Shown here in pieces: positions 43,776 through 52,920 of a stretch of DNA of 64,000 nucleotides (positions are counted from its first letter, which is position 1; every line of letters begins with the position of its first letter). The notes beneath the pieces were generated by a model. That model worked only from the letters and a program-made list of their open reading frames with translations. It ran no database searches and had not been told where the DNA came from. The position numbers and the translations under genes were made by a program. The stretch comes from Alistipes sp. (lineage in GTDB: Bacteria; Bacteroidota; Bacteroidia; Bacteroidales; Rikenellaceae), in assembly GCA_017536555.1 (NCBI GenBank), contig JAFXHE010000008.1, positions 94,731 to 158,730 of the forward strand. Reading direction: 5' to 3'.

Positions 43776-46430
43776 TTACTTAACTTTTGCGTGAGGGTGC
43801 TCGCTCAAAGCCTCCATATCAAGCCAGATGTAACGTACAGAGTTACCCTGCTGAACCTTCTCGCGTACGACGCGCTTGGGTGCTACGGGAGCCTTCATCG
43901 CTGATGCGTAAACAACGCTCGACTGCTTCTCGGCAATCTCGGGAGCAGCATAGTTGAAGGGTGCCATAACAGACATACCTGTATATGATGCGTAGTAGTC
44001 CTTCAACGACTTAACAGTGTCGCCACCGTCGTAGATGACATACTTAAGATCGCTCGCAACAGCGTTACCATCAGCATCACGACCATAAGCCATAGCAAGA
44101 GCAACCATAGGCTCCTCAACAGAGGCTACGAGAGGATACTCGGTGCTTACAACGAGGTTGCTTGTTGACAAGCCGTACTCTGCGCAGTAGAGCTTCCACT
44201 GTGCGTACAACTCCTCGCCTGTGAACTCATCCTCGTCGCCGAGGTACTTAAGCTCAAGACCTATAGTATCTACACCACCTGTCATATACTTCATATACTC
44301 GGTATCATCGTTTGCCGAGAACTTAACCATACAGCCTGCGGGTGTGCCGTTGTCATTGTAAACGATGCGATGGTCGATGAATGCCTCGGGGTTCTCGCCA
44401 CCGATAGCCTCCTTTGTAGATACCTCAACATACTGCAACTCGCCAAGGTGACCATTCCAGTCCTCGCATACACATACAAATGTAAGGTTCATACCAGGCT
44501 CCATAACGAAGTTGAAGCCGCCAAGACCATTAGGCTCGTTAGGCCAGAAGTTAGAGGTAGCACCCATAAGGTAGCTGATCATAGTAGCACGGTCTGCATC
44601 AAGTGAAGGAATACCCGCCTCCTCGAAGCCCTCGATGAAGTACTGGAAGTAAGCTGCAGCGGTATTCTCGAAGCTATCGTCAGTGAATGACACCTTTACG
44701 AGCTGGCGGTCGTCGCAAGTAGCCACGAGCTTCGCTGTAGACTTACAAGCTGCGGGGTTGTCATATACGGCGGGCTTCATAGTGAAGGGCTCTGTAAACT
44801 CGGGAGTAGAGAGCTCTGTTGCCTGATTACGTGCTATGTAGCAGAATACATAGCTCTCACCAGGGGTCAAACCACTACCCTGTGCAGCACCCTGAATCCA
44901 GTAGTCCTGAACGGTGTATGACGAGCCAGTGATATTACCCTCGGCATCAACAGCATAGTTCTTATTGTTGATACCCCAACCATCGTTGTTGATATTGAGT
45001 GCGAGCTGACGCAATGTTGCCTCATCGGCATCCTCATACTGCTTTGCCTCCTCCTCGGTCATAATCTTGAAGAGCATAGAGTGTGCATTAGCGTCGATAG
45101 TAACCTCGTACCAAGCAACGTGTGCTGTGATAAGGTCGGTAAGAACGGTCATACGCGCCTTACCCTCCTCAAGGGGAGGAATAGGCACAAGGTTGAATAC
45201 CTTGCTATTAAACTGCTTTGCAGGGGTCTCGTTAGCGTCAAGAGCGATGGCTGTAGCCATAATGGCAACGTCGCTATTTGCCGACTGACCGAAGTTCTGG
45301 TAGTAGCTACGAGGGTCGCTCTCTGCATCCTCGGGGAGGTATGCGGGGATAGCATCATAGAGTGTATGACGCATAAAGTCGATGTACTGCTTGTCGCCAT
45401 AGCCGTTGATATAGGGCATTAGGTCATCCTCGTTAGAGCACCAGTAGTACATATAGTGGCAATCGGGGTTAGGAATGTTATCAACGATGAATGAACGGTA
45501 GCCCGCCTCAACATTGATATAGATCTCGGGGTTACCCACGAGCTCCTCACCAGGTGTATGAACATAGCAGATTGTCATCTCGCCAGGCTCCATACCCTCT
45601 GTATCGAAGCAACCTACAGCTACGATAACATACTCACTGTGGGGAACAATCTTTGCCTGTGAGTACTGTGTGTTCATCCAATCGTACTCGTGCTCTTGAT
45701 AGTCCTCCTGTGTAGCGGGGCTCATAATGTATGCACCAGAACCTGTAGAGTTAAATACGAAGCTCAAGATTGCCTCCTCAACAGTGTTCCAATCAGCCTT
45801 CTTTGTAGCGTCACCACCGATACAAGTCTCCAACAAGCTGTTGTAGAGACGGCACAAGGGGAATACATCAAGACGGTAAGACTGAACCAACTCACCAGGG
45901 CGGCACACGAACTGGAAGTTCTTGTTCTGAACGCCTGTAACCTCAATCTCAACACCTGCAGTAGCATCCATAGGCTTTGCGTGGTTCTCGCTCCACTTGA
46001 TAGGTGTGGGAACGTTAGCGTGGTCTGTCTCGGGAACCCACACAGGCTCTGCATCAGTAGCAGTAACCTTAACACTCTTTGATGTGAGCTCATCGTAGAT
46101 AGCTACGAACTCATACTCACCAGCAACAGTAGTAGTGAAAGCAGCCTCAACTACGCTCTCTGTAGTCTGGCAGAAGATCTCTGCATCTGCTGTAACATCT
46201 GTTACAACATCCTCCTTGCCCTCCTCCTTCTCGGTGAGGGTTACAGTGAAGGTCGCAACCTGCTCGCCATCGGCAACAATTGAGGATGCGTCCACTGTCA
46301 ACGCGAGCTCACGTGAGGTCTCGGGAGTGGGAGGTTCTGGCTCGGGAGTAATATCCTCGGGCTCATTACAGGCCATTGCCATCATTGCGATAGCGGCAAC
46401 AGCCAACATTGATTTAATAATACTCTTCAT
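43776..46430 (-). CDS. Large lipoprotein with N-terminal bacterial Ig-like domain
   Basis: An 884-residue predicted lipoprotein with lipobox C21 (MMAMACNEP) and a Pro/Glu spacer. Residues about 40-125 form a bacterial Ig-like (invasin-type) domain: LTVDASSIVADGEQVATFTVTL, then TTVAGEYEFVAIYDELTSKSV. The same style of domain occurs in the two Omp28 lipoproteins upstream, linking it to that group. The large remainder is not recognised; it is rich in aromatic residues and cysteine and contains no catalytic motif I can identify. The C-terminus is basic. It is preceded by a 64-base gap after the double-Omp28 gene. Confidence 0.78.
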   Translation of the reverse strand: MKSIIKSMLAVAAIAMMAMACNEPEDITPEPEPPTPETSRELALTVDASSIVADGEQVATFTVTLTEKEEGKEDVVTDVTADAEIFCQTTESVVEAAFTTTVAGEYEFVAIYDELTSKSVKVTATDAEPVWVPETDHANVPTPIKWSENHAKPMDATAGVEIEVTGVQNKNFQFVCRPGELVQSYRLDVFPLCRLYNSLLETCIGGDATKKADWNTVEEAILSFVFNSTGSGAYIMSPATQEDYQEHEYDWMNTQYSQAKIVPHSEYVIVAVGCFDTEGMEPGEMTICYVHTPGEELVGNPEIYINVEAGYRSFIVDNIPNPDCHYMYYWCSNEDDLMPYINGYGDKQYIDFMRHTLYDAIPAYLPEDAESDPRSYYQNFGQSANSDVAIMATAIALDANETPAKQFNSKVFNLVPIPPLEEGKARMTVLTDLITAHVAWYEVTIDANAHSMLFKIMTEEEAKQYEDADEATLRQLALNINNDGWGINNKNYAVDAEGNITGSSYTVQDYWIQGAAQGSGLTPGESYVFCYIARNQATELSTPEFTEPFTMKPAVYDNPAACKSTAKLVATCDDRQLVKVSFTDDSFENTAAAYFQYFIEGFEEAGIPSLDADRATMISYLMGATSNFWPNEPNGLGGFNFVMEPGMNLTFVCVCEDWNGHLGELQYVEVSTKEAIGGENPEAFIDHRIVYNDNGTPAGCMVKFSANDDTEYMKYMTGGVDTIGLELKYLGDEDEFTGEELYAQWKLYCAEYGLSTSNLVVSTEYPLVASVEEPMVALAMAYGRDADGNAVASDLKYVIYDGGDTVKSLKDYYASYTGMSVMAPFNYAAPEIAEKQSSVVYASAMKAPVAPKRVVREKVQQGNSVRYIWLDMEALSEHPHAKVK

Positions 46431-46494
46431 AAAATTTTAAATTAGTTATTTTGATTGTGATTATTTTGCTAATTTCTAAATTTCTGTCACACGA

Positions 46495-48738
46495 CTACTT
46501 TGCATAGTTGTAGTCGGCAGTGTCATTAACCAACTTACATACGTTCATATTATTGACATAGCCCGTAGAGTCGATGACAAGTGCGCAGATAGAGCAATTC
46601 TCGGCAACAAAGTCCTCTGATAGAGTGAATGTATACTCCTTGCTACGCTCCTCGCCTGCTACGAAGTCTGCTATACGGTCACCCTTATACGACGTAGAGA
46701 GCATCTGGCGCACAACGTGGTTGTGGCAGTATTTGTCAACGGTAATAGAGCCCTGCTTCTGCGGGTAGATTATACCATCCTCAAGCAGGTAGAGTGCTAC
46801 GCGATATGTGTCGACAGTATTAGAGTACACCTTAACATTTACCTCACCGCTACGCGACGCATCATCATAGGTTGAGCTCACAGCAACGCCACAATGTGCA
46901 GGATACTCCTTATCTGAACGCTTCAAAGCATCACGAATACCCGTTGAGTTATTACCGATGTCGCCCACATCTCGCATATCGATAAGGAAACCAGGGAAGC
47001 TGGTAGGGCCATAGGCGGTATTTATCTCATTTGTGAGCGGAATACCCATAATATCGGCACCCGTAGTGTTATCGTGCAGTGCGATGATATGCGCACGGTC
47101 TGTATAGTTATACGTGTCGATAATCATTTTGAGCAGGTTGTAGCCATCGGGACACCAAGAGCACCAAGCACCCGTAAACTCCATAACTGCGATATGACGC
47201 TCAAACTCCTTGGTCTCGCCCACAGGAGGCTCGGGCTCGTCACCCTTATTCTCTGTAACGGTGATAGCCACAATATTTGAGGTGTTATCCTTATATGTCG
47301 CCTCGAACTCATACTCGCCAGCGACTGTTGCTGTGAAGCTGTTACCTGTGATTGTCTCGCCCGTAGTAAGACACTTTATGGTAGCCTCGCTCGTAACATC
47401 GCGCTCCTCGGCACGGGTTACGCCAAACGGAGCCACTGCGGCTGCGCCACTCTCGTAAGAGTAGTCGACGCTCTCGCCGAGTTTACACTCGTTACAGTTG
47501 TTTACAACATACGACTCGCCACCATCAGGCGTGGTGAGTGCCACCACAACGATACGCAGGTTCTCTACATTCCAACCATCTTCAATAGTGATGCTACGCT
47601 CTGCCACATACTCACGACCAGGCTCAAGAGCCTCGCCCGAGTTGAAGCGCGAACCTGTAATACCACCCGACGCAACGAGACGTACTACGTTATTGTGGGC
47701 ATAGTCGCCCGACACGCCAAGCTGCATATACTCGATGCCATCCTCAACCACCATAACATCGTAGCGATATATGGTGCTGGTCGCCGATGTAATCTTTGCC
47801 TTAAGGGCTATCTTGCCATCAACGACATCAGTGTCAATAGCAACGCCACACGTGGGAGGATATAGCTCCGTATGCTCCTCAATGCCACGCTCGATACTCT
47901 TTTGGTACGCGCCGATATCACCTGGACGCATATTGAGGAAGAAGCGCGGCAGACCAGACTCGCCGAGGTGGTTGTGATACTTATCCGAGATGGGCAACAT
48001 CATAGGATCCTCGTACTTGAAGTTCTCGTGGAACGATAGTGCCACAAGACGACCAGGCATTGCCTCCTGCACAGCCTTGATAGCAACGCTCAATGCAGGG
48101 CAGTTTTGACAACCAACAGAGGTAAACTGCATACCGAGGTGCTTATGGTAGAAGTTCAAGCCAGAGGTGTTGCTATTGTTTGCAGTGATGGTTATCTCGT
48201 TCTCCGAAGCGACATTGCCACCACGATATGCTGTAGCCGAGATTGTGTATGTACCAGGCGTAGTGGTGCTAAATGAGTGTACGCCATAGCCGAGCTTGGT
48301 CTGCTGACCATTGAAGGTATAGACAAGGCGCGTAGTAGGGCCATCGCTGATATCAATATTACCCTCCTCGGTGCCATACAGCACAGTGATATTCACGCAG
48401 TCTGTACCATCTGCATTGATAACGGTCTTATCGGCATAGATGCGCATTACGCCTACGGGAAGAGTCTCCTCTGTACCGCCGCCGTTATTTGCGCCGTTGC
48501 CACCATTATTCTCGTCGCCCGAGAACAACACACGGAAGGTCACTGCCTCCTCGCCGTCGCCCACGATAGAGCTCTTATCAGCCTCAAGCACCAGCTCCGC
48601 CTTGTCGTCGGGCGTAGGATCGGGTTCTGGGTCGGGCTGTGGTAGCGTAGCAGGGTCAACATAGCCGTGACACGCCGTCAGCACAACAGCCACAAAGGCT
48701 GTCGCCAAAAACTTGATATTTGAAAACATCTGATTCAT
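46495..48738 (-). CDS. Lipoprotein with two Omp28-type thioredoxin-fold domains
   Basis: A 747-residue predicted lipoprotein with lipobox C23 (VLTACHGY). Order: two invasin-type Ig-like segments (about 47-72 and 98-187), an Omp28-like domain with C210-x2-C213 (FTSVGCQNCPAL), another Ig-like segment (about 447-495), and a second Omp28-like domain with C526-x2-C529 (FTGAWCSWCPDG). Both Omp28 domains carry the later TCGVA or HCGVA motif and YAHNNVVR or YCHNHVVR, so the protein is an internal duplication. Omp28 proteins are outer-membrane-associated thioredoxin-like proteins of unclear role. The adjacent TlpA-like protein may keep the CxxC pairs in a given redox state. Confidence 0.88.
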   Translation of the reverse strand: MNQMFSNIKFLATAFVAVVLTACHGYVDPATLPQPDPEPDPTPDDKAELVLEADKSSIVGDGEEAVTFRVLFSGDENNGGNGANNGGGTEETLPVGVMRIYADKTVINADGTDCVNITVLYGTEEGNIDISDGPTTRLVYTFNGQQTKLGYGVHSFSTTTPGTYTISATAYRGGNVASENEITITANNSNTSGLNFYHKHLGMQFTSVGCQNCPALSVAIKAVQEAMPGRLVALSFHENFKYEDPMMLPISDKYHNHLGESGLPRFFLNMRPGDIGAYQKSIERGIEEHTELYPPTCGVAIDTDVVDGKIALKAKITSATSTIYRYDVMVVEDGIEYMQLGVSGDYAHNNVVRLVASGGITGSRFNSGEALEPGREYVAERSITIEDGWNVENLRIVVVALTTPDGGESYVVNNCNECKLGESVDYSYESGAAAVAPFGVTRAEERDVTSEATIKCLTTGETITGNSFTATVAGEYEFEATYKDNTSNIVAITVTENKGDEPEPPVGETKEFERHIAVMEFTGAWCSWCPDGYNLLKMIIDTYNYTDRAHIIALHDNTTGADIMGIPLTNEINTAYGPTSFPGFLIDMRDVGDIGNNSTGIRDALKRSDKEYPAHCGVAVSSTYDDASRSGEVNVKVYSNTVDTYRVALYLLEDGIIYPQKQGSITVDKYCHNHVVRQMLSTSYKGDRIADFVAGEERSKEYTFTLSEDFVAENCSICALVIDSTGYVNNMNVCKLVNDTADYNYAK

Positions 48739-48769
48739 AATGTCTGCTATTAGATGCTGTGTTACTCAA

Positions 48770-50233
48770 TTAGTTAAGCTCATAATCCTGGCTGCCACCC
48801 ATAGGACACACAGTCAAGTTGTCGTTGATGACACGACCACCCTTTGACGAGAGCGCAAAGACAACTACACGCAGGTCGCTATCCTTATACACCTCGGGGA
48901 AGTTCTCGATAGTGAAGGTCTTGGTATGCTCCTCGCCCTGCTTAAGCGACACCTTGCCATCACCCATTGCCATAAGGTTGCTCGAGAAGGCACATATAAT
49001 GTCGTGGTACTTGCCATCAAGTGATGTACCCTGTGAGTAGCTCTGGTTGTCAAGCAAGATGACATAGCCCAGGTCATAGCTACCACCTGTTGATGAGGTT
49101 ACAGCAGCATCGATAGTGATGGTCTTGCCCTCGCGGCGTGTTGAGGCAATCTTAACACCGCAGGTTGCGGGATAGTCGCGCAGGTAGCCCTCAATAATCT
49201 TCTGAATCTTTGAGGGTGAACGCTCGCCAGAGAGCTCCACCAAGTCATATACGCAGCTGGGATAACCCTGACCACCAAAGGCAGAGAGGAAGAGCGTACC
49301 GAGGTCGCCACCAGCAGTAGAGATAGCAAAGGGGTCATCCTCGCTGGCACTACCAGCGTGTGCCGCCATTACAAGTGAGTGCTCCCTCCAAGTGTCAACC
49401 ATACCCTCAAGACCTGCCACCATCTGCGGGCAGTAGGTACACCACGTACCTGTAAGCTGGTAGATGGCTACGCGCTGCTTGTACTGCTCATACTTTGCAC
49501 GGTTCTGCACCTTGATAGTGACGCTATTTACGGTCTCCTCACCACGATATGTAGCCTTGAAGGTGTACTCGCCATTGAGAACAGAGCTGAAACCCTCCGA
49601 CTTACGCTCAAGACGCTCGCCTGTGTTGACGTCAATGAAGTAGATGCTCGACAACGAGGTCTCCATAAGGTTCACGCCATTAGCATCCAATACTGTGAAA
49701 TTAGCGGTATCTACGCCATCTGCCTCGATAGTAGTCTTATCTACAGAGATGGTGTATCCATCGGTAGGGGCAGGGGTCTCACCACCGTCATCGCCCTTAT
49801 TGTCGCCAACAGTGATGACAATCTGGTTTGAGGTGATGACACCACCACGATATGCCGTAGCCTTAAAGGTGTACTCGCCCTCGGTAGTTGAGCTGAACTC
49901 CATATCGGCATACTCCATCTTGGTCTCTACGCCATCAAGAGTGTAGATAAGGCGCGTCGTACCAGCATCAGAGATATCCACATTGCCACTCTCCGAGCCA
50001 TAGATAACTGTGAATGTCACCTTGTCAGTGCCGTCAGCAGCGATAGTAGTCTTATCCGAGAAGAGACGTATCTCGCCAGCGGGAACAGGCTCATACTCCT
50101 GCTCGTTACCACCACCATTATCGGGAGCAGGCTTCTCCTCGATGATGAAGTAGGGATCATTGGGGCCCTGGCAGGCTACGACAACCACGCCAAGACATAT
50201 TGCTACGATAAGCTTCAAATATTTCATCGTCAT
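48770..50233 (-). CDS. Single-domain Omp28-type lipoprotein
   Basis: A 487-residue predicted lipoprotein with lipobox C21 (VVVVACQGP). Two Ig-like segments (about 55-142 and 160-243) precede an Omp28-like domain with C265-x2-C268 (LTGTWCTYCPQM), then TCGVKI and a YHDIICAFSS region equivalent to YxHNxVVR. It is clearly related to each half of the next gene downstream. Gaps to both neighbours are 31-35 bases, so it belongs to the same transcript as the DUF6029-like barrel and the TlpA-like protein. Confidence 0.88.
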   Translation of the reverse strand: MTMKYLKLIVAICLGVVVVACQGPNDPYFIIEEKPAPDNGGGNEQEYEPVPAGEIRLFSDKTTIAADGTDKVTFTVIYGSESGNVDISDAGTTRLIYTLDGVETKMEYADMEFSSTTEGEYTFKATAYRGGVITSNQIVITVGDNKGDDGGETPAPTDGYTISVDKTTIEADGVDTANFTVLDANGVNLMETSLSSIYFIDVNTGERLERKSEGFSSVLNGEYTFKATYRGEETVNSVTIKVQNRAKYEQYKQRVAIYQLTGTWCTYCPQMVAGLEGMVDTWREHSLVMAAHAGSASEDDPFAISTAGGDLGTLFLSAFGGQGYPSCVYDLVELSGERSPSKIQKIIEGYLRDYPATCGVKIASTRREGKTITIDAAVTSSTGGSYDLGYVILLDNQSYSQGTSLDGKYHDIICAFSSNLMAMGDGKVSLKQGEEHTKTFTIENFPEVYKDSDLRVVVFALSSKGGRVINDNLTVCPMGGSQDYELN

Positions 50234-50268
50234 ATCTTTTTTACGCTTAATGCAAACAGGTTAACTCA

Positions 50269-51906
50269 TTAGAAGGCGATAGTCACTGCGAGGTTACCAC
50301 CTGTGTATGCAGGAATTGCACGACATACACCACCCGAGCATACATAACCTGCGCGGTTACGTCCGTAGCTCAATGCCACGCGTGTACGCGAGTGGGTGTA
50401 GCTCACACCGACATTATAGTAGTGAACCTTGGTGTCGCCGTGGTTGTACATATCGCTACCATAGACACTCCAGTGGGGCGCGAAGTTGAGCTCGAGCAAG
50501 AATGCCATCCAGTCGCGGTGATCCTCAAATGTTGTAAGGTACTGCAACTCGAGACGTGTCGAGAACTGCGATGTCCACTTGTATGTAAGGTCGGCTACAA
50601 AGGTGTTAGACAACCAAGTTGACTTATTCTCGCCATACGAGGGGTTCCACTCCTGGAAGCAGTAGAGCAAGAACATCTTGAACTTACGGTTAAACTGCTT
50701 CTCGAGGTCTACGTTGACACTCTTAAGCAACATATTTCCAGCCTTGGCACTACGCTCCTCGTGCAGGGTATAGTACATAGCGAAATTACCGTGAATCTTC
50801 ATACCACGCTTACCACCGAGAGCCGTGCCACGCTTAAAGTTGTAGTAGATGTCAACCTGACCACCAATCTCACCAGGAATCATAGCTTGTGGCAGACCTG
50901 TCTGCGGCGTATACGGATGCATAGTTGTAAGCAGATAAGTATACTGCGCACACATCGCTGGGGTATAGTTCAAGAGATTTGAGGTTGAGTTGTTGCCTGT
51001 GATAATAGGCGAGTTCATATACTCAAGACGACGTGCTGCAATGTTAACGCCCAAGCCATAGCCACTGTAACCAAGCTCAAGGAGCTGGGCATTACCATAC
51101 TTACGCAACCATACACGGCTGTCGTTAACGCCAAAGAATGGATTTTGCACGTGCTTCTCGCCAGTCTCAACCCACTCACCCTTAACAGTAAAGCCGTGTG
51201 TCTCGAAGTTGAAGCGACCCGAGTAGCCGTGCGAGATAGGCTTCGCGCCAATCTCCTCCATATCGCCATCAATCTCCTCGTATCGGTTGAGATATGAGCC
51301 CTCGACAGCCAACGACACACCCTGCCAATCAAAGAGATTTGACAGCGACAAGCTCAAGTCGACACCACGCACCTGTGTATCGGTAAACTCCATACCAAAA
51401 CGTGGAAGACCCCACAGAGCCTTGACACCAACGATATCCTTGTACTGATAGCTGAAACGAGCACCCATAAGGGCGTTGTTCATACCGAGCATACGATCCT
51501 CCCACGAGCGGAACAAAAGACCGCTACCAAACTGGTCATAGAAGGTACCAGCAGTGATATGGAAGCCCTTGTCTGCCCACGAAGCATATAGGTTGGTGAG
51601 GGCAGCCTTCTTAAGGTTGGTGGGATAGCCCAACAACACGGGAAGGTATGCCTCAAGCTGCATACCAGCAGCGAAGTTGCCGTTGTAGTAGTCCAACTTA
51701 AGGTAGTTATTAGAGCCAATGTGATCATCTGGAGCGATTGCATTGCTCTTGCTGTCATCGAGGTAGTAGATGGTGTTATTCTCGAAGCTACCTGTTAGGT
51801 AACCACGGCTCTTCTCCTTACCATCCTCCTCCGTAGAGGCACTACTCTGTGCGTACGCCGATAGGCTCAACGCAACGCCGAGAAGTAGCAGTATCAGTCT
51901 CTTCAT
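50269..51906 (-). CDS. DUF6029-like outer-membrane beta-barrel protein
   Basis: A 545-residue protein with a signal peptide (cleavage after AYAQ, about residue 20) and many alternating aromatic strands ending in a typical barrel C-terminus (GGNLAVTIAF). Stretches such as YLTGSFENNTIYYLDD, AGTFYDQFGSGLLFRSWEDR, and YNVGVSYTHSRTRVALSYGRNRAGYVCSGGVCR fit the DUF6029 family of Bacteroidota. The C-terminal CSGGVC pair is notable next to thiol-redox genes. It lies between the TlpA-like and Omp28 genes. Function is unknown; it may be an export channel or anchor for the Omp28 lipoproteins. Confidence 0.8.
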   Translation of the reverse strand: MKRLILLLLGVALSLSAYAQSSASTEEDGKEKSRGYLTGSFENNTIYYLDDSKSNAIAPDDHIGSNNYLKLDYYNGNFAAGMQLEAYLPVLLGYPTNLKKAALTNLYASWADKGFHITAGTFYDQFGSGLLFRSWEDRMLGMNNALMGARFSYQYKDIVGVKALWGLPRFGMEFTDTQVRGVDLSLSLSNLFDWQGVSLAVEGSYLNRYEEIDGDMEEIGAKPISHGYSGRFNFETHGFTVKGEWVETGEKHVQNPFFGVNDSRVWLRKYGNAQLLELGYSGYGLGVNIAARRLEYMNSPIITGNNSTSNLLNYTPAMCAQYTYLLTTMHPYTPQTGLPQAMIPGEIGGQVDIYYNFKRGTALGGKRGMKIHGNFAMYYTLHEERSAKAGNMLLKSVNVDLEKQFNRKFKMFLLYCFQEWNPSYGENKSTWLSNTFVADLTYKWTSQFSTRLELQYLTTFEDHRDWMAFLLELNFAPHWSVYGSDMYNHGDTKVHYYNVGVSYTHSRTRVALSYGRNRAGYVCSGGVCRAIPAYTGGNLAVTIAF

Positions 51907-51937
51907 AAGTAATTTTGGTTATGTGGTTTTAAGTAGA

Positions 51938-52420
51938 CTATTTCAGCTTCATAATTGCCTCGATAAGCTCCTCCTCGTTGCCTGGAGAGTAGCCCGTGTG
52001 CGAGTAGACAATCTTACCATTTTTGTCCACTACAAACACCTGTGGCGTAAGGGTTACGTTCATTGCACGCATAAGTGCCTGATTCTTGTCGTAGAGCACA
52101 GTAAAATCTGACCAGCCGTGACCCTCAACAAGCGCGCGTGCCTGTGACGAGAAGCGGCTATCATCGGTAGATACAGCCACAACACGGAAATCAGCCTCCT
52201 CAATCCAGTCGGGATATGCATCATTGATAGCATCGAGCTCGCGGATGCAGGGCTTACACGTTGTTGCCCAGAATGAGATAATCATAGGGGTCTTGCCATC
52301 AACAAGGCTTGAGGTGTTTATAACCTCACCCTTACCATTCTCTACATTTACAGAGGGCACTTGCGCCATTACTGCCATTGACACAAACAAAAGTGCAATG
52401 CTCAAAATAAATTTTTTCAT
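51938..52420 (-). CDS. TlpA-like exported thioredoxin
   Basis: A 160-residue periplasmic thioredoxin-fold protein with a signal peptide (cleavage after VMAQ, about residue 20). The active site is W51-A-T-T-C55-K-P-C58, as in the TlpA/ResA group, and the cis-proline region is LTPQVFVVDKNGKIV. It would reduce or exchange disulfides of envelope proteins. As first gene of a minus-strand run with the barrel and Omp28 lipoproteins, the CxxC pairs of those proteins are its likely partners. Confidence 0.92.
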   Translation of the reverse strand: MKKFILSIALLFVSMAVMAQVPSVNVENGKGEVINTSSLVDGKTPMIISFWATTCKPCIRELDAINDAYPDWIEEADFRVVAVSTDDSRFSSQARALVEGHGWSDFTVLYDKNQALMRAMNVTLTPQVFVVDKNGKIVYSHTGYSPGNEEELIEAIMKLK

Positions 52421-52920
52421 AGTTCAGTTTGTTTTATTTTTATTCTATTGTTTACTATCCAATTTTACATTATCACGGGCAGAACAAAAAACAAATTTAT
52501 TTACAATATAGCCACCCGCCAATTTGTGCATATTTAACAACTATTTTATATACACAAGCGTACAAATAAGCGTACAAATATAAATATATTAAGTGGTTCA
52601 ACAAAACATCAGTACATATTACCTGCATATTATGATATAAATATTGCAAATTTATGCATTAATCAGGTCTAAATTACCACACTATTAGAAGATATTTATT
52701 GGTAGATTTGACAACTTTCATATATTTTATCACTATATTAACAACAATATATCAAAAACATCAATATTAAAAATATGGTTTTATTGCACCTCTTACAACC
52801 CGCAATATAACTCATAAAATTCGCACCTATCATCTTTTAAGCGTGGCTACGTACACGTATTAATAGATTTTTTCATACTTTTGTCTTGTGAAGATGAGTT
52901 AAACGAAACCGATTAATAAA
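52421..52920. promoter_or_regulatory. AT-rich 500-base divergent regulatory spacer
   Basis: This non-coding gap is far more AT-rich than its surroundings. For the minus-strand TlpA gene, TAAATTTG occupies 52499-52492 with ATTG 20 bases before it. For the plus-strand protease, TACTTTTG occupies 52876-52883, about 38 bases before the ATG, without a good -33 match. The centre (52520-52860) has many short A/T runs and no open frame or strong hairpin that I can see, suiting a bent or nucleoid-protein-bound control region. Confidence 0.55.

Noticed and set aside
43595-43783. A 62-codon plus-strand frame in the gap before the PL29-N gene
   Set aside because: It crosses the hairpin and the minus-strand promoter and overlaps the end of the next gene; no protein features.
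52421-52920. Possible tRNA or small gene in the AT-rich spacer
   Set aside because: I searched for a T-arm motif, cloverleaf pairing or open frame and saw none; only promoter-like boxes.
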